Part shown: positions 50,439 to 60,227 of the stretch, in pieces
Position numbering within the stretch: position 1 is the stretch's first letter
How the letters are laid out: every line of letters begins with the position of its first letter
From: SPDF01 sp963812085
GTDB taxonomy: Bacteria; Gemmatimonadota; Gemmatimonadetes; Gemmatimonadales; GWC2-71-9
Direction: 5' to 3'
Length of the DNA stretch: 64,000 nt
Assembly: GCA_963812085.1 (NCBI GenBank)
Contig: CAWETL010000003.1
Span: forward strand, 372,001 to 436,000
The notes under the pieces: generated by a model
What the model was told of the DNA's origin: nothing
Seen by the model: only the letters and a program-made list of their open reading frames with translations
The model's database searches: none
Program-made: the position numbers and the translations under genes

Positions 50439-51271
50439 CGCAGGGCACCCTCTACGTCGTGGCCACGCCGCTCGGGCATCTGGGAGACCTCACCTCGCGC
50501 GCCGCCGACGTGCTGCGGGCCGTCGACCTGGTGGCCGCGGAGGACACGCGGCGCAGCCGCACGCTCCTGCAGCACATCGGCGCCACCCCGCGCATGATGA
50601 GCGTCAACGCCCACTCCGAAGCCAGTCAGTCCGCCCCGCTGCTGGCCCACCTGGCGGCGGGACGGTCGATCGCGCTCGTGACCGATGCCGGGACGCCGGG
50701 CGTCAGCGATCCGGGATCGCGGCTCGTGGCGGCCGTGCGGGCGGCCGGCTTTGCCGTCGTCCCCATCCCGGGCGCCTCTGCGGTGGCCACCGCGCTCTCC
50801 GCCTCCGGGCTCCCCGCCGATCAATACCTGTTCCTGGGTTTTCCACCCAGAAAGGGCCGCGAGAGGGAAGCCATCCTTGCCCGCGCGGTGAGCGAGCCGT
50901 GGACTGTCGTGTTCTACGAGGCCCCGCCGCGACTGGTCGGGCTTCTCCAGGACCTGGTCACCGCCGGCGCGGCCGGACGAACGGCGGTCGTGGCGCGGGA
51001 ACTGACGAAGGTGCACGAGGAATTGCGGGGCGGGACGCTGGAGGAGCTGGCGGACTGGTACGAACTCCACCCCCCGAAGGGGGAGATCACCGTGCTCCTG
51101 GCCGGCGCGCCATCGGCACCTCAACCCGTGGTCGATCCCGATGCGCTGCGCGCCGACGCGGCGGCCCTGCTCGCGGAGGGGATGAGCCGCAAGGACGTCG
51201 TCCGCCGCCTGACGGAAACCAGCGGCCTGGGCCGTAATGAGGTGTATCGCCTGGTCATGGAGTTACCGTGA
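50420..51271 (+). CDS. rsmI: 16S rRNA (cytidine1402-2'-O)-methyltransferase
   Basis: SAM-dependent tetrapyrrole-methylase-fold enzyme that 2'-O-methylates C1402 of 16S rRNA. The 283 residues start LYVVATPLGHLGDLTSRA, with AEDTRRSRTLL, VTDAGTPGVSDPGSRLV, PIPGASAVATALSASGLP and FYEAPPRLVGLLQDL. A C-terminal helical region contains SRKDVVRRLTETSGLGRNEVY. GTG 50420 gives the family N-terminus; the longer upstream frame is shadow. It overlaps the next gene (GTGA). Confidence 0.93.
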   Translation: MEPQLVAQGTLYVVATPLGHLGDLTSRAADVLRAVDLVAAEDTRRSRTLLQHIGATPRMMSVNAHSEASQSAPLLAHLAAGRSIALVTDAGTPGVSDPGSRLVAAVRAAGFAVVPIPGASAVATALSASGLPADQYLFLGFPPRKGREREAILARAVSEPWTVVFYEAPPRLVGLLQDLVTAGAAGRTAVVARELTKVHEELRGGTLEELADWYELHPPKGEITVLLAGAPSAPQPVVDPDALRADAAALLAEGMSRKDVVRRLTETSGLGRNEVYRLVMELP

Positions 51272-51960
51272 GCGTTCGCTGGCCCGCATTCCGGGGCACC
51301 GTTCTCCCAACCGTCGCCATCCTGATGCTCCTGTTGCCCGCGGCGCTCCCCGCCCAGGAGCAGGGCGTGACCATCGGCCGCCTCCACTACGAAGGAGGCG
51401 GGGACTGGTACGCGAACCCCTCGAGCCTGCCCAACCTGCTCGCGGCGGTGCGCCAGCGCACCGACATCCGGACGCAGCAGCGTGAGGAGGTGGTGTCACT
51501 CTCGGATCCCTCGCTGTGGGACGTGCCCTATCTCTACATGACCGGACATGGCAACGTGCATTTCAGCGACTCCGACCTCGCGACGCTTCGCCGCTATCTC
51601 CTCCAGGGCGGCTTCCTGCATGCCGACGACAATTACGGGATGGACATGTCGATCCGGCGCGAGCTCGGACGGCTCTTTCCCGACCACCCGCTGGTCGAAG
51701 TGCCGCTCGATCACCCCATCTACAACCTCGTGTACCGGTTTCCGAAGGGCGTGCCCAAGATCCATGAGCACGATGGAAAGCCCGCGCAGGGATTCGGGAT
51801 CTTCATCGACGGCCGCCTCGCGGTGTACTACACCTACCAGTCGGACCTGGGCGACGGCTGGGAGGATCCCGACGTCCACAAGGATCCGCCGGAAATCCGC
51901 GAAGCGGCTCTCCGGATGGGCGTGAACCTCGTGGCCTACGCGGTCGGGACGGGCCAGTGA
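51268..51960 (+). CDS. DUF4159-family exported protein
   Basis: A 230-residue protein with a signal peptide (about 1-29, ending LPAQ) and a DUF4159 domain: GRLHYEGGGDWYANPSSLPNLLA, YLYMTGHGNVHFSD, RRYLLQGGFLHADDNYGMD and GFGIFIDGRLAVYYTYQSDLGDGW. The fold is glutamine-amidotransferase-like but the nucleophile is absent. These proteins normally accompany BatA/MoxR/DUF58 operons. Here the DUF4175 gene follows with a four-base overlap (GTGA). Confidence 0.85.
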   Translation: MSVRWPAFRGTVLPTVAILMLLLPAALPAQEQGVTIGRLHYEGGGDWYANPSSLPNLLAAVRQRTDIRTQQREEVVSLSDPSLWDVPYLYMTGHGNVHFSDSDLATLRRYLLQGGFLHADDNYGMDMSIRRELGRLFPDHPLVEVPLDHPIYNLVYRFPKGVPKIHEHDGKPAQGFGIFIDGRLAVYYTYQSDLGDGWEDPDVHKDPPEIREAALRMGVNLVAYAVGTGQ

Positions 51961-54900
51961 GCGCGGTGGCGACCCGCGACGCGCTGGAGGCGCTGGCGCG
52001 GCCGCTCACGCGCCGGGTCGCCGCCGCCGGCGGGGCGCTCGCCCTCGGATTGCTGCTCGCGGGACTCGGCGCGGCGGCCTGGCTGGCGCGGCTCGAAATC
52101 GTCCGCGCGCTCTGGTGGGTGCCGGCGGCCTGGGTCGTCGCCCTCGCGCTCGCCGGGGCAGCCGCGTTCGCGGCGCGGCGCCGGCTCCATGCGCTCGGAG
52201 CGTCTTCACTCGCCGGCGAACTCGAAGCGCGTGGCGCCTGGCGCCTCGGTGCCCTGACCGGAATGCTGCAGCCGGCGGCGGCAGGGGTGAGCGGGGAACT
52301 CCACGCCGTAGCCGATCGCGCCCGCGCCGCCGACCTGGCCGCGCGGGGCGGCGAGGAGGTCGCACCGCTCGCGGCGCGGGCCCGGCGAGAGACGCGGGCC
52401 GGCGGGATCACGCTGCTCGCCGGGGCGGTCACCCTCATGGCTGCCGGACCGGCACGGGCGCCGGTCCGCATGTTGTGGCATCCGGCGGAGGCCGTCGGGC
52501 TCGCGCTGGCGCCGATTCGAATCGAGGCGTCGGCCTCGAGCCTCGACCGGGGAGACTCGGTGGCGCTCACCGTCTCGGCCGCCGGCCGCCGGGAGGCCGT
52601 GCTCTGGCTGAGGGCGCCCGGCGAGGCGTGGCACCCCACGGCGCTCCCGCTCGACTCCGCTGGCCGGGCCCGCACCGTCGTTGGCCCACTGACCACGGAT
52701 CTCTTTGCCCACGCCAGCACCGGCGGTCGGGACTCCGACACGTTGCAGGTGGCGGTCCGCATTCCGGCCTTCCTCGGTACGGTGGTCGTCACGGCGCAGT
52801 ACCCCGCCTACCTCGGCATGGAGGACGAACCGCTGGCCATCGGACGGGACTCGGTCACCCTGCCGGAGGGGACGCGACTGCTGGTCACCGGCGAGGCGAG
52901 TGCGCCGCTGTCGACGGCACGATGGATCGGCCCCACGGACTCGGCAGCCCTCGACGTCCGAGGCGCCCGGTTCGTTGGGCGCCTCACGCCCAGGGCGAGC
53001 GGCCACTACCGGCTGTCGGTGGCCACGGCCGGGGGGGCACCACTCGCTGGCGACACCGTCGCTCTGGTCCTGCGCCTGCTCTCCGACAGCGCCCCGGCCG
53101 TCACGATTCCGGTGCCTGGCGAGGATACACTCGCGCCGGTCGCGCTGACGGTGCCGCTGGTGATCGATGCGCGCGACGATCACGGGCTCGGCTCGGTGAC
53201 GCTGGTGAGCCGGCGAATCAGCCGCCTTGGCGTGGCGGAGCCGGAGCGCCGGGAGGTGGTGAGTCTTCCCGAGGGCACCCCGGACCGGGTGATGGTGCCG
53301 TTCACGCTGTCGCTCCTGGGACGCTCGCTCCTGCCCGGCGATACGGTCCGCTACTACGCGGTTGCCTCCGACAATGCGCCGCGGCCGCACACCGGCCGGT
53401 CCCGCGACTATGTGCTGCGACTCCCCACCCTGGCCGAGGTCCGCGCCGCCGAACGGGCAAGCACCGAGTCGGTCGGAGCGCAGCTTGATTCGCTCTCGGC
53501 GGCCAGCAAGCGGTTGCAGCGGCAGACCGAGGACATGGCGCGCTCGACGCCGCGAACCACCGCCGGGCAGGATCGCCAGGGCGAATCCACGATGTCGTTC
53601 GACGAGGCCAAGCGCGCCGAATCGGTGGCGAAGCAACAGGAGGAGCTCGTCCGCCAGGCCGAGGAGACGCGCCAGGCGATCGCCGACCTCCAGCGGGCGG
53701 CGGAGCAGGCGGGGGTGGCCGATCCGGAGTTCCAGAAGCGGCTGCAGGAGATCGCGCAGCAACTCGATCGGGCGCTGACGCCGGAAATGCGCCAGCAGCT
53801 CGAGGAGCTTCGCCAGGCGCTGAGCCAGCTCGACGCCGCCCGTGCACAGCAGGCGCTGGAGCAGCTGGCCGAGGCGCAGAAACAGTTGAAGGAGGCGCTG
53901 GAGCGGAGCCAGAAGCTCTTCGAGCGGGCCGCGCTCGAGGGAGCGATGGCCAACCTTGCGGCCGAGGCGCGCGACCTCGCGGCCGAGCAGGCGGAGTGGA
54001 ACGACGCCGTGGCGCGGGCGGACTCCGCCCATGCCGCGTCCGCCGAACGAGCGCTGGCCGAGCGCACCGATTCGCTGGCGTCCGACCTCCGGGCGACCGC
54101 GCAAGAGTTGGGGAAGGCCCAGTCACCGACGCAGGCCGAGCGGATGGAGGCGATGGCGCAGGCCGCCGAGTCGGCCGCCGGGCAGATGACGCAGGCCGCC
54201 GCGTCCGCCAGCCAGGGCAAGCGCCAGCAGGCGGCGAAACAGGGACAACAGGCGCAACAGCAGCTGGCCGGGATGGATCAGCAGCTCGACCAGGAGCGCT
54301 CGGCCATGCAGCAGGCGTGGCGCGAGGAGGTGGTGGCGGCGATCGACCGGATGATGGTGGAGACCAGCCGCCTGGCGGACCGGCAGCTTGAGCTGACGGA
54401 GTCCCTGCGCGCGGGCGAGTCCCCGTCGGCGTTCCGGGCCCAGCAGGCCGCGGTCCAGGAAGGGGTCGAAAAGCTGGCCGAGCAGTACCGCGCGGTTTCG
54501 GGCGAGAACGCGCTGGTCTCCCCGCAGATCGGGACGAGCCTCGAAGCCGCCCGGCGCCAGATGGAGCAGGCGCGCGATGCCGTGGCCTCGGCGGTCCAGA
54601 GCCCCAGGGAAGCGGGTGCCCGCGCCGGGCAGGCGGTGGACGCGCTCAACGCTGCGGCCTACCAGATGGCCAGAGTGCGCGGCGACGTGGCGGGGGCCGG
54701 CTCCGGGTCCGGCATGGCGGAAGCCATGGCGCGCATGACGCAGATGGCGCAGCAACAGGGGCAGCTCAGCCAGCAGGGTGCGTCGCTCCTCCCGATGGTG
54801 GGCGGCGGGGCGATGCAGGAGCAGATCCGGCAACTCTCGGCGCAGCAGCGGGCGCTGGCGGAGCAGCTGGAGCGCCTCCGGGCCCAGACGCAATCGCCCG

Positions 54901-55241
54901 GCGCCGGGGAGCTCGCGGACGAGGCACGGGACCTGGCGAACCAGATGGAGGCGGGCCGGCTCGACCGCCGGACGGTGGAGCGGCAGGAACGGCTCTATCG
55001 CCGGATGCTGGACGCCGGGCGCACCCTCCAGGGCGAGCAGGAGGACGAGCAGAAGGAGCGCCAGAGCACCACCGGGTCGCAGGACTCGGTGCGCCTTCCG
55101 CCGGCGCTCCGGGCGCAGCTCGAGGACGCCAATCACCAGCTCCGGCTTCCCACCTGGGAGCAGCTCCAGCAACTCGCCCCGGAGGACCGCCGGCTGGTGA
55201 TGGATTACTTCCGGCGGCTTGCGGAGGCACCGGCACGATGA
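51957..55241 (+). CDS. DUF4175-type large membrane-anchored coiled-coil protein
   Basis: A 1094-residue envelope protein. Two hydrophobic segments lie near residues 22-45 and 55-72, with a third weak one at about 145-160. An Ig-like or beta-rich region with repeated RDSVTLP/GDTVALV strands covers about 170-480. A very long Gln/Ala/Glu/Arg coiled coil (about 490-1060) includes VAKQQEELVRQAEETRQAI and many LEQL/QQLA heptads. It has no enzyme motif and may span or brace the periplasm. GTG start overlapping the DUF4159 stop. The family label rests on layout and context as much as sequence. Confidence 0.72.
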   Translation: MSAVATRDALEALARPLTRRVAAAGGALALGLLLAGLGAAAWLARLEIVRALWWVPAAWVVALALAGAAAFAARRRLHALGASSLAGELEARGAWRLGALTGMLQPAAAGVSGELHAVADRARAADLAARGGEEVAPLAARARRETRAGGITLLAGAVTLMAAGPARAPVRMLWHPAEAVGLALAPIRIEASASSLDRGDSVALTVSAAGRREAVLWLRAPGEAWHPTALPLDSAGRARTVVGPLTTDLFAHASTGGRDSDTLQVAVRIPAFLGTVVVTAQYPAYLGMEDEPLAIGRDSVTLPEGTRLLVTGEASAPLSTARWIGPTDSAALDVRGARFVGRLTPRASGHYRLSVATAGGAPLAGDTVALVLRLLSDSAPAVTIPVPGEDTLAPVALTVPLVIDARDDHGLGSVTLVSRRISRLGVAEPERREVVSLPEGTPDRVMVPFTLSLLGRSLLPGDTVRYYAVASDNAPRPHTGRSRDYVLRLPTLAEVRAAERASTESVGAQLDSLSAASKRLQRQTEDMARSTPRTTAGQDRQGESTMSFDEAKRAESVAKQQEELVRQAEETRQAIADLQRAAEQAGVADPEFQKRLQEIAQQLDRALTPEMRQQLEELRQALSQLDAARAQQALEQLAEAQKQLKEALERSQKLFERAALEGAMANLAAEARDLAAEQAEWNDAVARADSAHAASAERALAERTDSLASDLRATAQELGKAQSPTQAERMEAMAQAAESAAGQMTQAAASASQGKRQQAAKQGQQAQQQLAGMDQQLDQERSAMQQAWREEVVAAIDRMMVETSRLADRQLELTESLRAGESPSAFRAQQAAVQEGVEKLAEQYRAVSGENALVSPQIGTSLEAARRQMEQARDAVASAVQSPREAGARAGQAVDALNAAAYQMARVRGDVAGAGSGSGMAEAMARMTQMAQQQGQLSQQGASLLPMVGGGAMQEQIRQLSAQQRALAEQLERLRAQTQSPGAGELADEARDLANQMEAGRLDRRTVERQERLYRRMLDAGRTLQGEQEDEQKERQSTTGSQDSVRLPPALRAQLEDANHQLRLPTWEQLQQLAPEDRRLVMDYFRRLAEAPAR

Positions 55242-56962
55242 GACGCCTCCTGTTGCCGGTGTTCCTTGCCACATCGCTCGCGGCGCCGCTCGCGGCGCAG
55301 GGCGACCTGATGGGACGGGCGTACGAGCTGGAGCGGCGGGGCGACTACGCCGGCGCGGCGAGCGCATATGTCGAAGTCCTGCGCGCGCACCCCGAGAATC
55401 TTTCGGCGCTGCTCGGGCTGGAGCGCGCGCTCACGCCACTGCACCGGACCGCGGAACTCGCCGGCCCCGCCGAGGCGTTGCTGCGCCGGGATTCCACCAG
55501 CGCGGCGGCGTACTCCATCGCCCTGCGCGGATGGGCCGCGGCCGGTCGGCCCGACAGCGTGGCCGCCGTGGTGCGGAGGTGGGCCCGGGTCGAGCCGGCG
55601 GACGAGACGCCATACCGGGAGTGGGGCGAGGTGTTCCTCAGCGCCCGGGATCTGACTGGCGCCAAGCGGGCGTACCTGACCGGCCGCGAGAGGATGGGAG
55701 ATCCGTCCGCGCTCGCGGGCGAATTGGCGCTGCTCGCCGCCGCGGAGAACGACTGGGACGGTGCCGCGCGGGAATGGGCAGTGGCCATCGCCCGTTACCC
55801 GGGCTACCGGCTCAGCGCCCGAAACGCGCTGGCCCGGGCGCCGGACGACGCGCGGCCGGCGGTGCTGCGAGCGCTGACGCGCGGCAGCCCGGCGGCCCGT
55901 CGGCTGGCCGCGGAGCTCGAGGCGCAATGGGGCGACCCGGTTGCCGGTTATGCGCTCCTGATCGACAACCTTCCGGCATCCAACGAGGAGTCGGTCGACG
56001 CGCTGCGACAGTTCCTCGACGCGTCGCGCGCCGCCGACGGACCGGCGGCCGCCCGAGCCCGCGGGCAGGCGCTGGAGCAGATCGCGCTCCGCTCCACGGG
56101 TGCGGGCGCCTCTCGCACGAGGCTCGAGGCGGCGCGGGCCTACGCCGACGGTGGCGATGCCCCGTCCGCCCGGCGGATGCTGGCCGAGCTGGCAGCGGAC
56201 GGATCGGCCCCGCCGGAAATGGCCAGCGGAGCGACCGCGACGCTGGTCACGGTGCTCCTCAAGGAGGGGCAGGTCGCCGAGGCGGAGCGCCAGCTCGATG
56301 CGTTGCGGAGCACCCTCCCGGAGGAGACCGCCAACCGGCTGGCGTCCCAGGTCGCCGAGGGCTGGATCCGGCAGGGCAACCTGGACCGGGCGGAGACGGC
56401 GCTGGCCAACGACAGCACGGTGGAGGCGATCGCTCTCGGTGGGCGCATTCTGCTCTACCGTGGCGACCTCAAGGGCGCGGCGACCGCCCTGCGCGAGGCC
56501 GGACCGTTTGCCGGGAGCCGCGAGGACGCCACCGCCAGGACGGCGCTGCTGGCGCTGATCCAGCCGATCGAGTCGGACTCGCTGCCGGCGCTCGGCGCCG
56601 CACTGCTCTCCCTCGCTCGCGGCGACTCGGGGCTGGCGGTGCAGCAACTGGAGGGGGTGGCCGACGGGCTGCCTCCCCAGGCGGGGGGTGCGGAGCTTCG
56701 GCTGCTGGCCGGACAGGTGGAGGCCGGCCGGGGGAAGGCGGTCGAAGCGGAGCGACTGCTCCGTGCCGCCAGCGATTCCACCGTACCGGCGACCGCTCCG
56801 GCCGCGGAATTCGCGCTGGCGCAACTCCTCCTCTCCGCCGGGCGCACCCAGGAAGCCACCGGGCAGCTTGAACACCTGATCCTGGCGTATCCCGCCAGCG
56901 CCGTGGTGCCGCAGGCCCGGCGGCTGCTCGACGTCGCGCGCGGCGCGGTCCCGGAGAGCTGA
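55238..56962 (+). CDS. Exported TPR-repeat protein
   Basis: A 574-residue protein with a signal peptide (about 1-20, ending LAAQ) and tetratricopeptide-type helical hairpins over most of its length. Examples are AYELERRGDYAGAASAYVEVL, LKEGQVAEAERQLDAL, QGNLDRAETALAND and LAQLLLSAGRTQEATGQLEHL. A protein-protein scaffold in the periplasm is likely. ATG overlaps the previous stop; its own stop overlaps the next ATG (TGATG). Confidence 0.82.
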   Translation: MRRLLLPVFLATSLAAPLAAQGDLMGRAYELERRGDYAGAASAYVEVLRAHPENLSALLGLERALTPLHRTAELAGPAEALLRRDSTSAAAYSIALRGWAAAGRPDSVAAVVRRWARVEPADETPYREWGEVFLSARDLTGAKRAYLTGRERMGDPSALAGELALLAAAENDWDGAAREWAVAIARYPGYRLSARNALARAPDDARPAVLRALTRGSPAARRLAAELEAQWGDPVAGYALLIDNLPASNEESVDALRQFLDASRAADGPAAARARGQALEQIALRSTGAGASRTRLEAARAYADGGDAPSARRMLAELAADGSAPPEMASGATATLVTVLLKEGQVAEAERQLDALRSTLPEETANRLASQVAEGWIRQGNLDRAETALANDSTVEAIALGGRILLYRGDLKGAATALREAGPFAGSREDATARTALLALIQPIESDSLPALGAALLSLARGDSGLAVQQLEGVADGLPPQAGGAELRLLAGQVEAGRGKAVEAERLLRAASDSTVPATAPAAEFALAQLLLSAGRTQEATGQLEHLILAYPASAVVPQARRLLDVARGAVPES

Positions 56963-58260
56963 TGCGGCGGCGCGACTTCCTCCGCGGCGCCGGCGGCGCG
57001 CTGGCGGCCGTGCCGTTCCTCGGACGCGGACTCCTGCCGCTCGCCGCGGCGCCCTGGGTCCTCGTGCCGATGGACGAGACGCAGACGGATCACCTGAAGG
57101 CGTACGGCGTGGTCTTCCGGCTGCTCGAGCGGGGCGGACGGGCCGAGTGGTTCCTCAACTACAGAAGCGGCGCCTTCCTGATGCCCGCCGATCCCGCCAC
57201 GGCGCGGGACGCGGCGCTCTCAGGGGTCAGCGTGGAAGCGCTGGACGAGGGCGCGCTGGTCGCGATCCGGGCCGATATCCTCGCCGGCAACATGGAATCG
57301 GTGCCGCTCGAGAAGGCGCCGCGCGTTGCCGTGTACGTCCCGCCGAACGCCCCGCCGTGGGACGACGCGGTGACGATGGCCCTCCAGTACGCCGGGATCA
57401 CCTTCGCCAAGGTATGGGATTCCGAGGTGCTGGCCCCCGGCGGCGCGGGGCTCTCCCGCTACGACTGGCTCCACCTGCACCACGAGGACTTCACCGGCCA
57501 GTACTCCAAGTTCTTCGTCACCTACGCCGGCGCGCCGTGGCTGGGCGAAATGGTGGAGCAGAACACGGCGATGGCGCGCTCGCTCGGGTTTGCAACCGTG
57601 CCGGACGAGAAAAGGGCCGTCGCCGAGGCGATCGCCGAGTATGTCCGGCAGGGCGGGTTTCTCTTTGCGATGTGCGCGGCGACCGAAACGCTCGACCTGG
57701 CCCTGGCCAGCGCGGGGGTGGACATCGCCGCGGCCTACGCCGACCAGACTCCGATGGACCCGAATGCGAACTCCAAGATGGACTGGAGTCGCGCCCTCGC
57801 CTTCCAGGACGCCCACCTGGAATTGAGCCCGACGGTATCGGAGTTCTCCGACATCGACGGCCACCAGGTGAACGTCCTCAGCCGCCGGCAGACGCTGGGC
57901 AGTTTCCAGGTCTTCAACTTCAGCGCCAAGATCGATCCCGTGGCGACGATGCTCACGCAGACGCACCGGGCCACGATTCCCGATTTCTACGGGCTCACGA
58001 CGTCCTTCATGAAGAACCGGATCAAGCCGGGCGTCACCATCCTGGCCGACGAGCCAGGGGCGCCGTGGGCCAAGTATCTTCATGGTGAGCACGGGCAGGG
58101 GACCTGGACCTTCTACGGCGGGCACGACCCCGAAGACCCGCAGCACCAGATCGGCGACGCGCCGACCGATTTGTCGCTCCACCCGCATTCCCCGGGGTAC
58201 CGGCTCATCCTGAACAACGTCCTCTTTCCAGCGGCAAAGAAGAAGGAGCTCAAGACGTGA
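56962..58260 (+). CDS. Tat-exported protein of unknown function
   Basis: A 432-residue protein with a twin-arginine signal (RRRDFLRGAGG, then a short hydrophobic stretch), so it is exported folded, possibly with a cofactor. The mature part starts PMDETQTDHLKAYGVVFRLL and has WFLNYRSGAFLMP and DWLHLHHEDFTGQYSKFF, a conserved-looking HLHHEDF cluster that could bind metal. Similar Bacteroidetes proteins are, I recall, labelled asparagine synthetase B in databases, but no Asn-synthetase motif is visible here and I do not adopt the name. Overlaps both neighbours. Confidence 0.68.
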   Translation: MRRRDFLRGAGGALAAVPFLGRGLLPLAAAPWVLVPMDETQTDHLKAYGVVFRLLERGGRAEWFLNYRSGAFLMPADPATARDAALSGVSVEALDEGALVAIRADILAGNMESVPLEKAPRVAVYVPPNAPPWDDAVTMALQYAGITFAKVWDSEVLAPGGAGLSRYDWLHLHHEDFTGQYSKFFVTYAGAPWLGEMVEQNTAMARSLGFATVPDEKRAVAEAIAEYVRQGGFLFAMCAATETLDLALASAGVDIAAAYADQTPMDPNANSKMDWSRALAFQDAHLELSPTVSEFSDIDGHQVNVLSRRQTLGSFQVFNFSAKIDPVATMLTQTHRATIPDFYGLTTSFMKNRIKPGVTILADEPGAPWAKYLHGEHGQGTWTFYGGHDPEDPQHQIGDAPTDLSLHPHSPGYRLILNNVLFPAAKKKELKT

Positions 58261-60227
58261 CCGCGACGCGACTCAGCTGGGCCGTTGCCGGACTGCTCGC
58301 CCTGCCCTGGGCGGCGGCCGCCCAGGCGCCACGCATCACGCCGGCGGGCGATCCCTCGGTCCGGTCGGATTCGATTTACCGGTTGGCGGTCAATCCCGCC
58401 GACCACCCCGACGAGTCGGCGGTGTACCTGCTCGACGACGGCGTGATCGTCGTCCAGGCGGACGGCCAGGAGCGCCGGACGTTTCGGCAGGTCGTGCAGA
58501 TCCTCAAGCAGGATGCGGTCGAGCGGTACGCCGAGCACTCGTTTTCCTGGTCGCCGGACAACGAAGAAGTCATCATCAACTGGATCCGCGTGGTGCGGCC
58601 GGACGGCAGCGTGGTCAGCGCCGCGCCGGCCCAGCAGCAGGAGAGCGACGTCCCCGCGGAAATGGGAGCGCCGGTCTACGCCAACCGCAAGGTGATCCGG
58701 GCGTCGATGAGCGGCGTGGCCGTCGGCACGATCGTGGACTACAGCTACACGACCATCAAGAAGCGCGCCTGGGTGCCCGGCGACTTCTACCAGTGGTGGG
58801 GGGTGAGCACGGGCCTCAGTGTGCAGCGGTCCCGCCTCATCGTGGATGCGCCCGCCAGCGAGGGAGTCCGCATCGAGGAACGCAACCTGGACTTCCCGGT
58901 GCGGACGGAGCGCGCGGGTGACAGGGAGGTCCGCACCTGGGCCACCGGAAACCTCCAGCGGATCAAGCCCGAGGCCTTCGCGGCGGATTCCAATGACATA
59001 TATATGTCGGTGGCGGTCAGTTCCCCGCTCACCTGGGACGACATCGGCCGCTGGTACGGCGCGCTGGCCCAGGATCGGTACGCCCTCCCGCCGGACCTGG
59101 CGGCCAAGGTCCGCGCGATGGTGTCCGGCGCGCGGACGGCGCGCGACACCGCCTCGATCATCCAGCGCTGGGTGGCGCAGGACATTCGGTACGTCTCCAT
59201 CTCCCTCGGCATCGGCGGATACCAGCCGCGCTTTCCGGCCGAGGTGGTGTCCTCGGGCTTCGGTGACTGCAAGGACAAGGCGACGCTCTTCGTGGCCGCG
59301 CTCAGGAGCCTCGGGTTCGACGCCGCCCCCGTGCTGGCGAACTCCTCGGGCGGCGCCGTGCGCGCGCTCCCCTCGCTGCAGCAGTTCGACCACGCCATCG
59401 CGTACGTCACGCTGCCCGGCGGCCGGATCTACACCGACCTGACCGTGAACGTGCTGCCGCTCGGCCTGCTTCCCCAGGCACTGCAGGGCGAGTTCGGCCT
59501 GGCGGTCCCGCCGGGGGGACGGGTCGAGGAGGTCACCTTTCCGCAGGAGACGCCGGCCGAGCGATTGTCCCGGGTGGAGTTCACCGGACGGGTCGAGCCG
59601 GACGGCCGCGTGAGCGGGCGCTACAGCGAGGAGACCACCGGGTCCCGCCAGTGGGCGCTGCGGGACGCATTTTCCTCGCCGATGGATTCCGCCGGTCGCG
59701 CGACCTTTGCCCGCCGTATCGCGCAGAGCTGGTTCCCCGGCGCGCGGGGCGACAGCCTGAAGACCTTCAACGGGCTCAACCTGGCCGAGCCGGCCGAGAT
59801 CTCCCTGTCGGTGGAGGACGGGCGGGCGCTCCGGCACTCCGGGACCAACTGGATCCTGTCGAACCCGGTCGGCAGCGGCGACAAGTTCACCGACGCCGCG
59901 GACGCCCTCGAGGCCGAACCTGTCCGGCGGTTTCCCATCAACGCGGCCCTGGTGTTCGGCCCCGAAGTGGACGTCATCACGTTTCGCTTGGCGCTCCCGG
60001 CCGGCTGGCGCCCCCAACTTCCGCCCTCGGTGCACGCGTCCAGCGTCTTCGGCGACTACCGGGCGGACTACTCCTTCACGGGCGGCGTGCTCGAGGTGAC
60101 CCGGACGATGTCCGGCACCCGCGGCGTCTTCCCGCCCGGCAGGATCGGCGAGCTGATCGCCTGGTTCCGCGAGGTGGGCGCGGACGACGCTCCCTTCATC
60201 CTCATCGAGCCCGCACCCGCGCCGTGA
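58257..60227 (+). CDS. DUF3857 plus transglutaminase-like exported protein
   Basis: A 656-residue protein with a signal peptide (about 1-23, ending AAAQA). It has a DUF3857 beta-domain at about 55-240 (RRTFRQVVQILKQDAVERY), a transglutaminase-like core at about 280-405 and a beta-rich C-terminal part. The papain-type triad is complete: Cys338 in GFGDCKDKATLF, His in QFDHAIAYV and Asp in YTDLTVNVLPLG. It could cross-link or cleave proteins at the cell envelope. GTG start overlapping the Tat gene's stop. Confidence 0.87.
   Translation: MTATRLSWAVAGLLALPWAAAAQAPRITPAGDPSVRSDSIYRLAVNPADHPDESAVYLLDDGVIVVQADGQERRTFRQVVQILKQDAVERYAEHSFSWSPDNEEVIINWIRVVRPDGSVVSAAPAQQQESDVPAEMGAPVYANRKVIRASMSGVAVGTIVDYSYTTIKKRAWVPGDFYQWWGVSTGLSVQRSRLIVDAPASEGVRIEERNLDFPVRTERAGDREVRTWATGNLQRIKPEAFAADSNDIYMSVAVSSPLTWDDIGRWYGALAQDRYALPPDLAAKVRAMVSGARTARDTASIIQRWVAQDIRYVSISLGIGGYQPRFPAEVVSSGFGDCKDKATLFVAALRSLGFDAAPVLANSSGGAVRALPSLQQFDHAIAYVTLPGGRIYTDLTVNVLPLGLLPQALQGEFGLAVPPGGRVEEVTFPQETPAERLSRVEFTGRVEPDGRVSGRYSEETTGSRQWALRDAFSSPMDSAGRATFARRIAQSWFPGARGDSLKTFNGLNLAEPAEISLSVEDGRALRHSGTNWILSNPVGSGDKFTDAADALEAEPVRRFPINAALVFGPEVDVITFRLALPAGWRPQLPPSVHASSVFGDYRADYSFTGGVLEVTRTMSGTRGVFPPGRIGELIAWFREVGADDAPFILIEPAPAP

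Noticed and set aside
59651..60223. Extension of the JAMM-DinG frame about 190 codons upstream
   Set aside because: It runs through the transglutaminase gene in another frame. The extra sequence is low-complexity, and GTG 60224 at the stop/start overlap explains the start.
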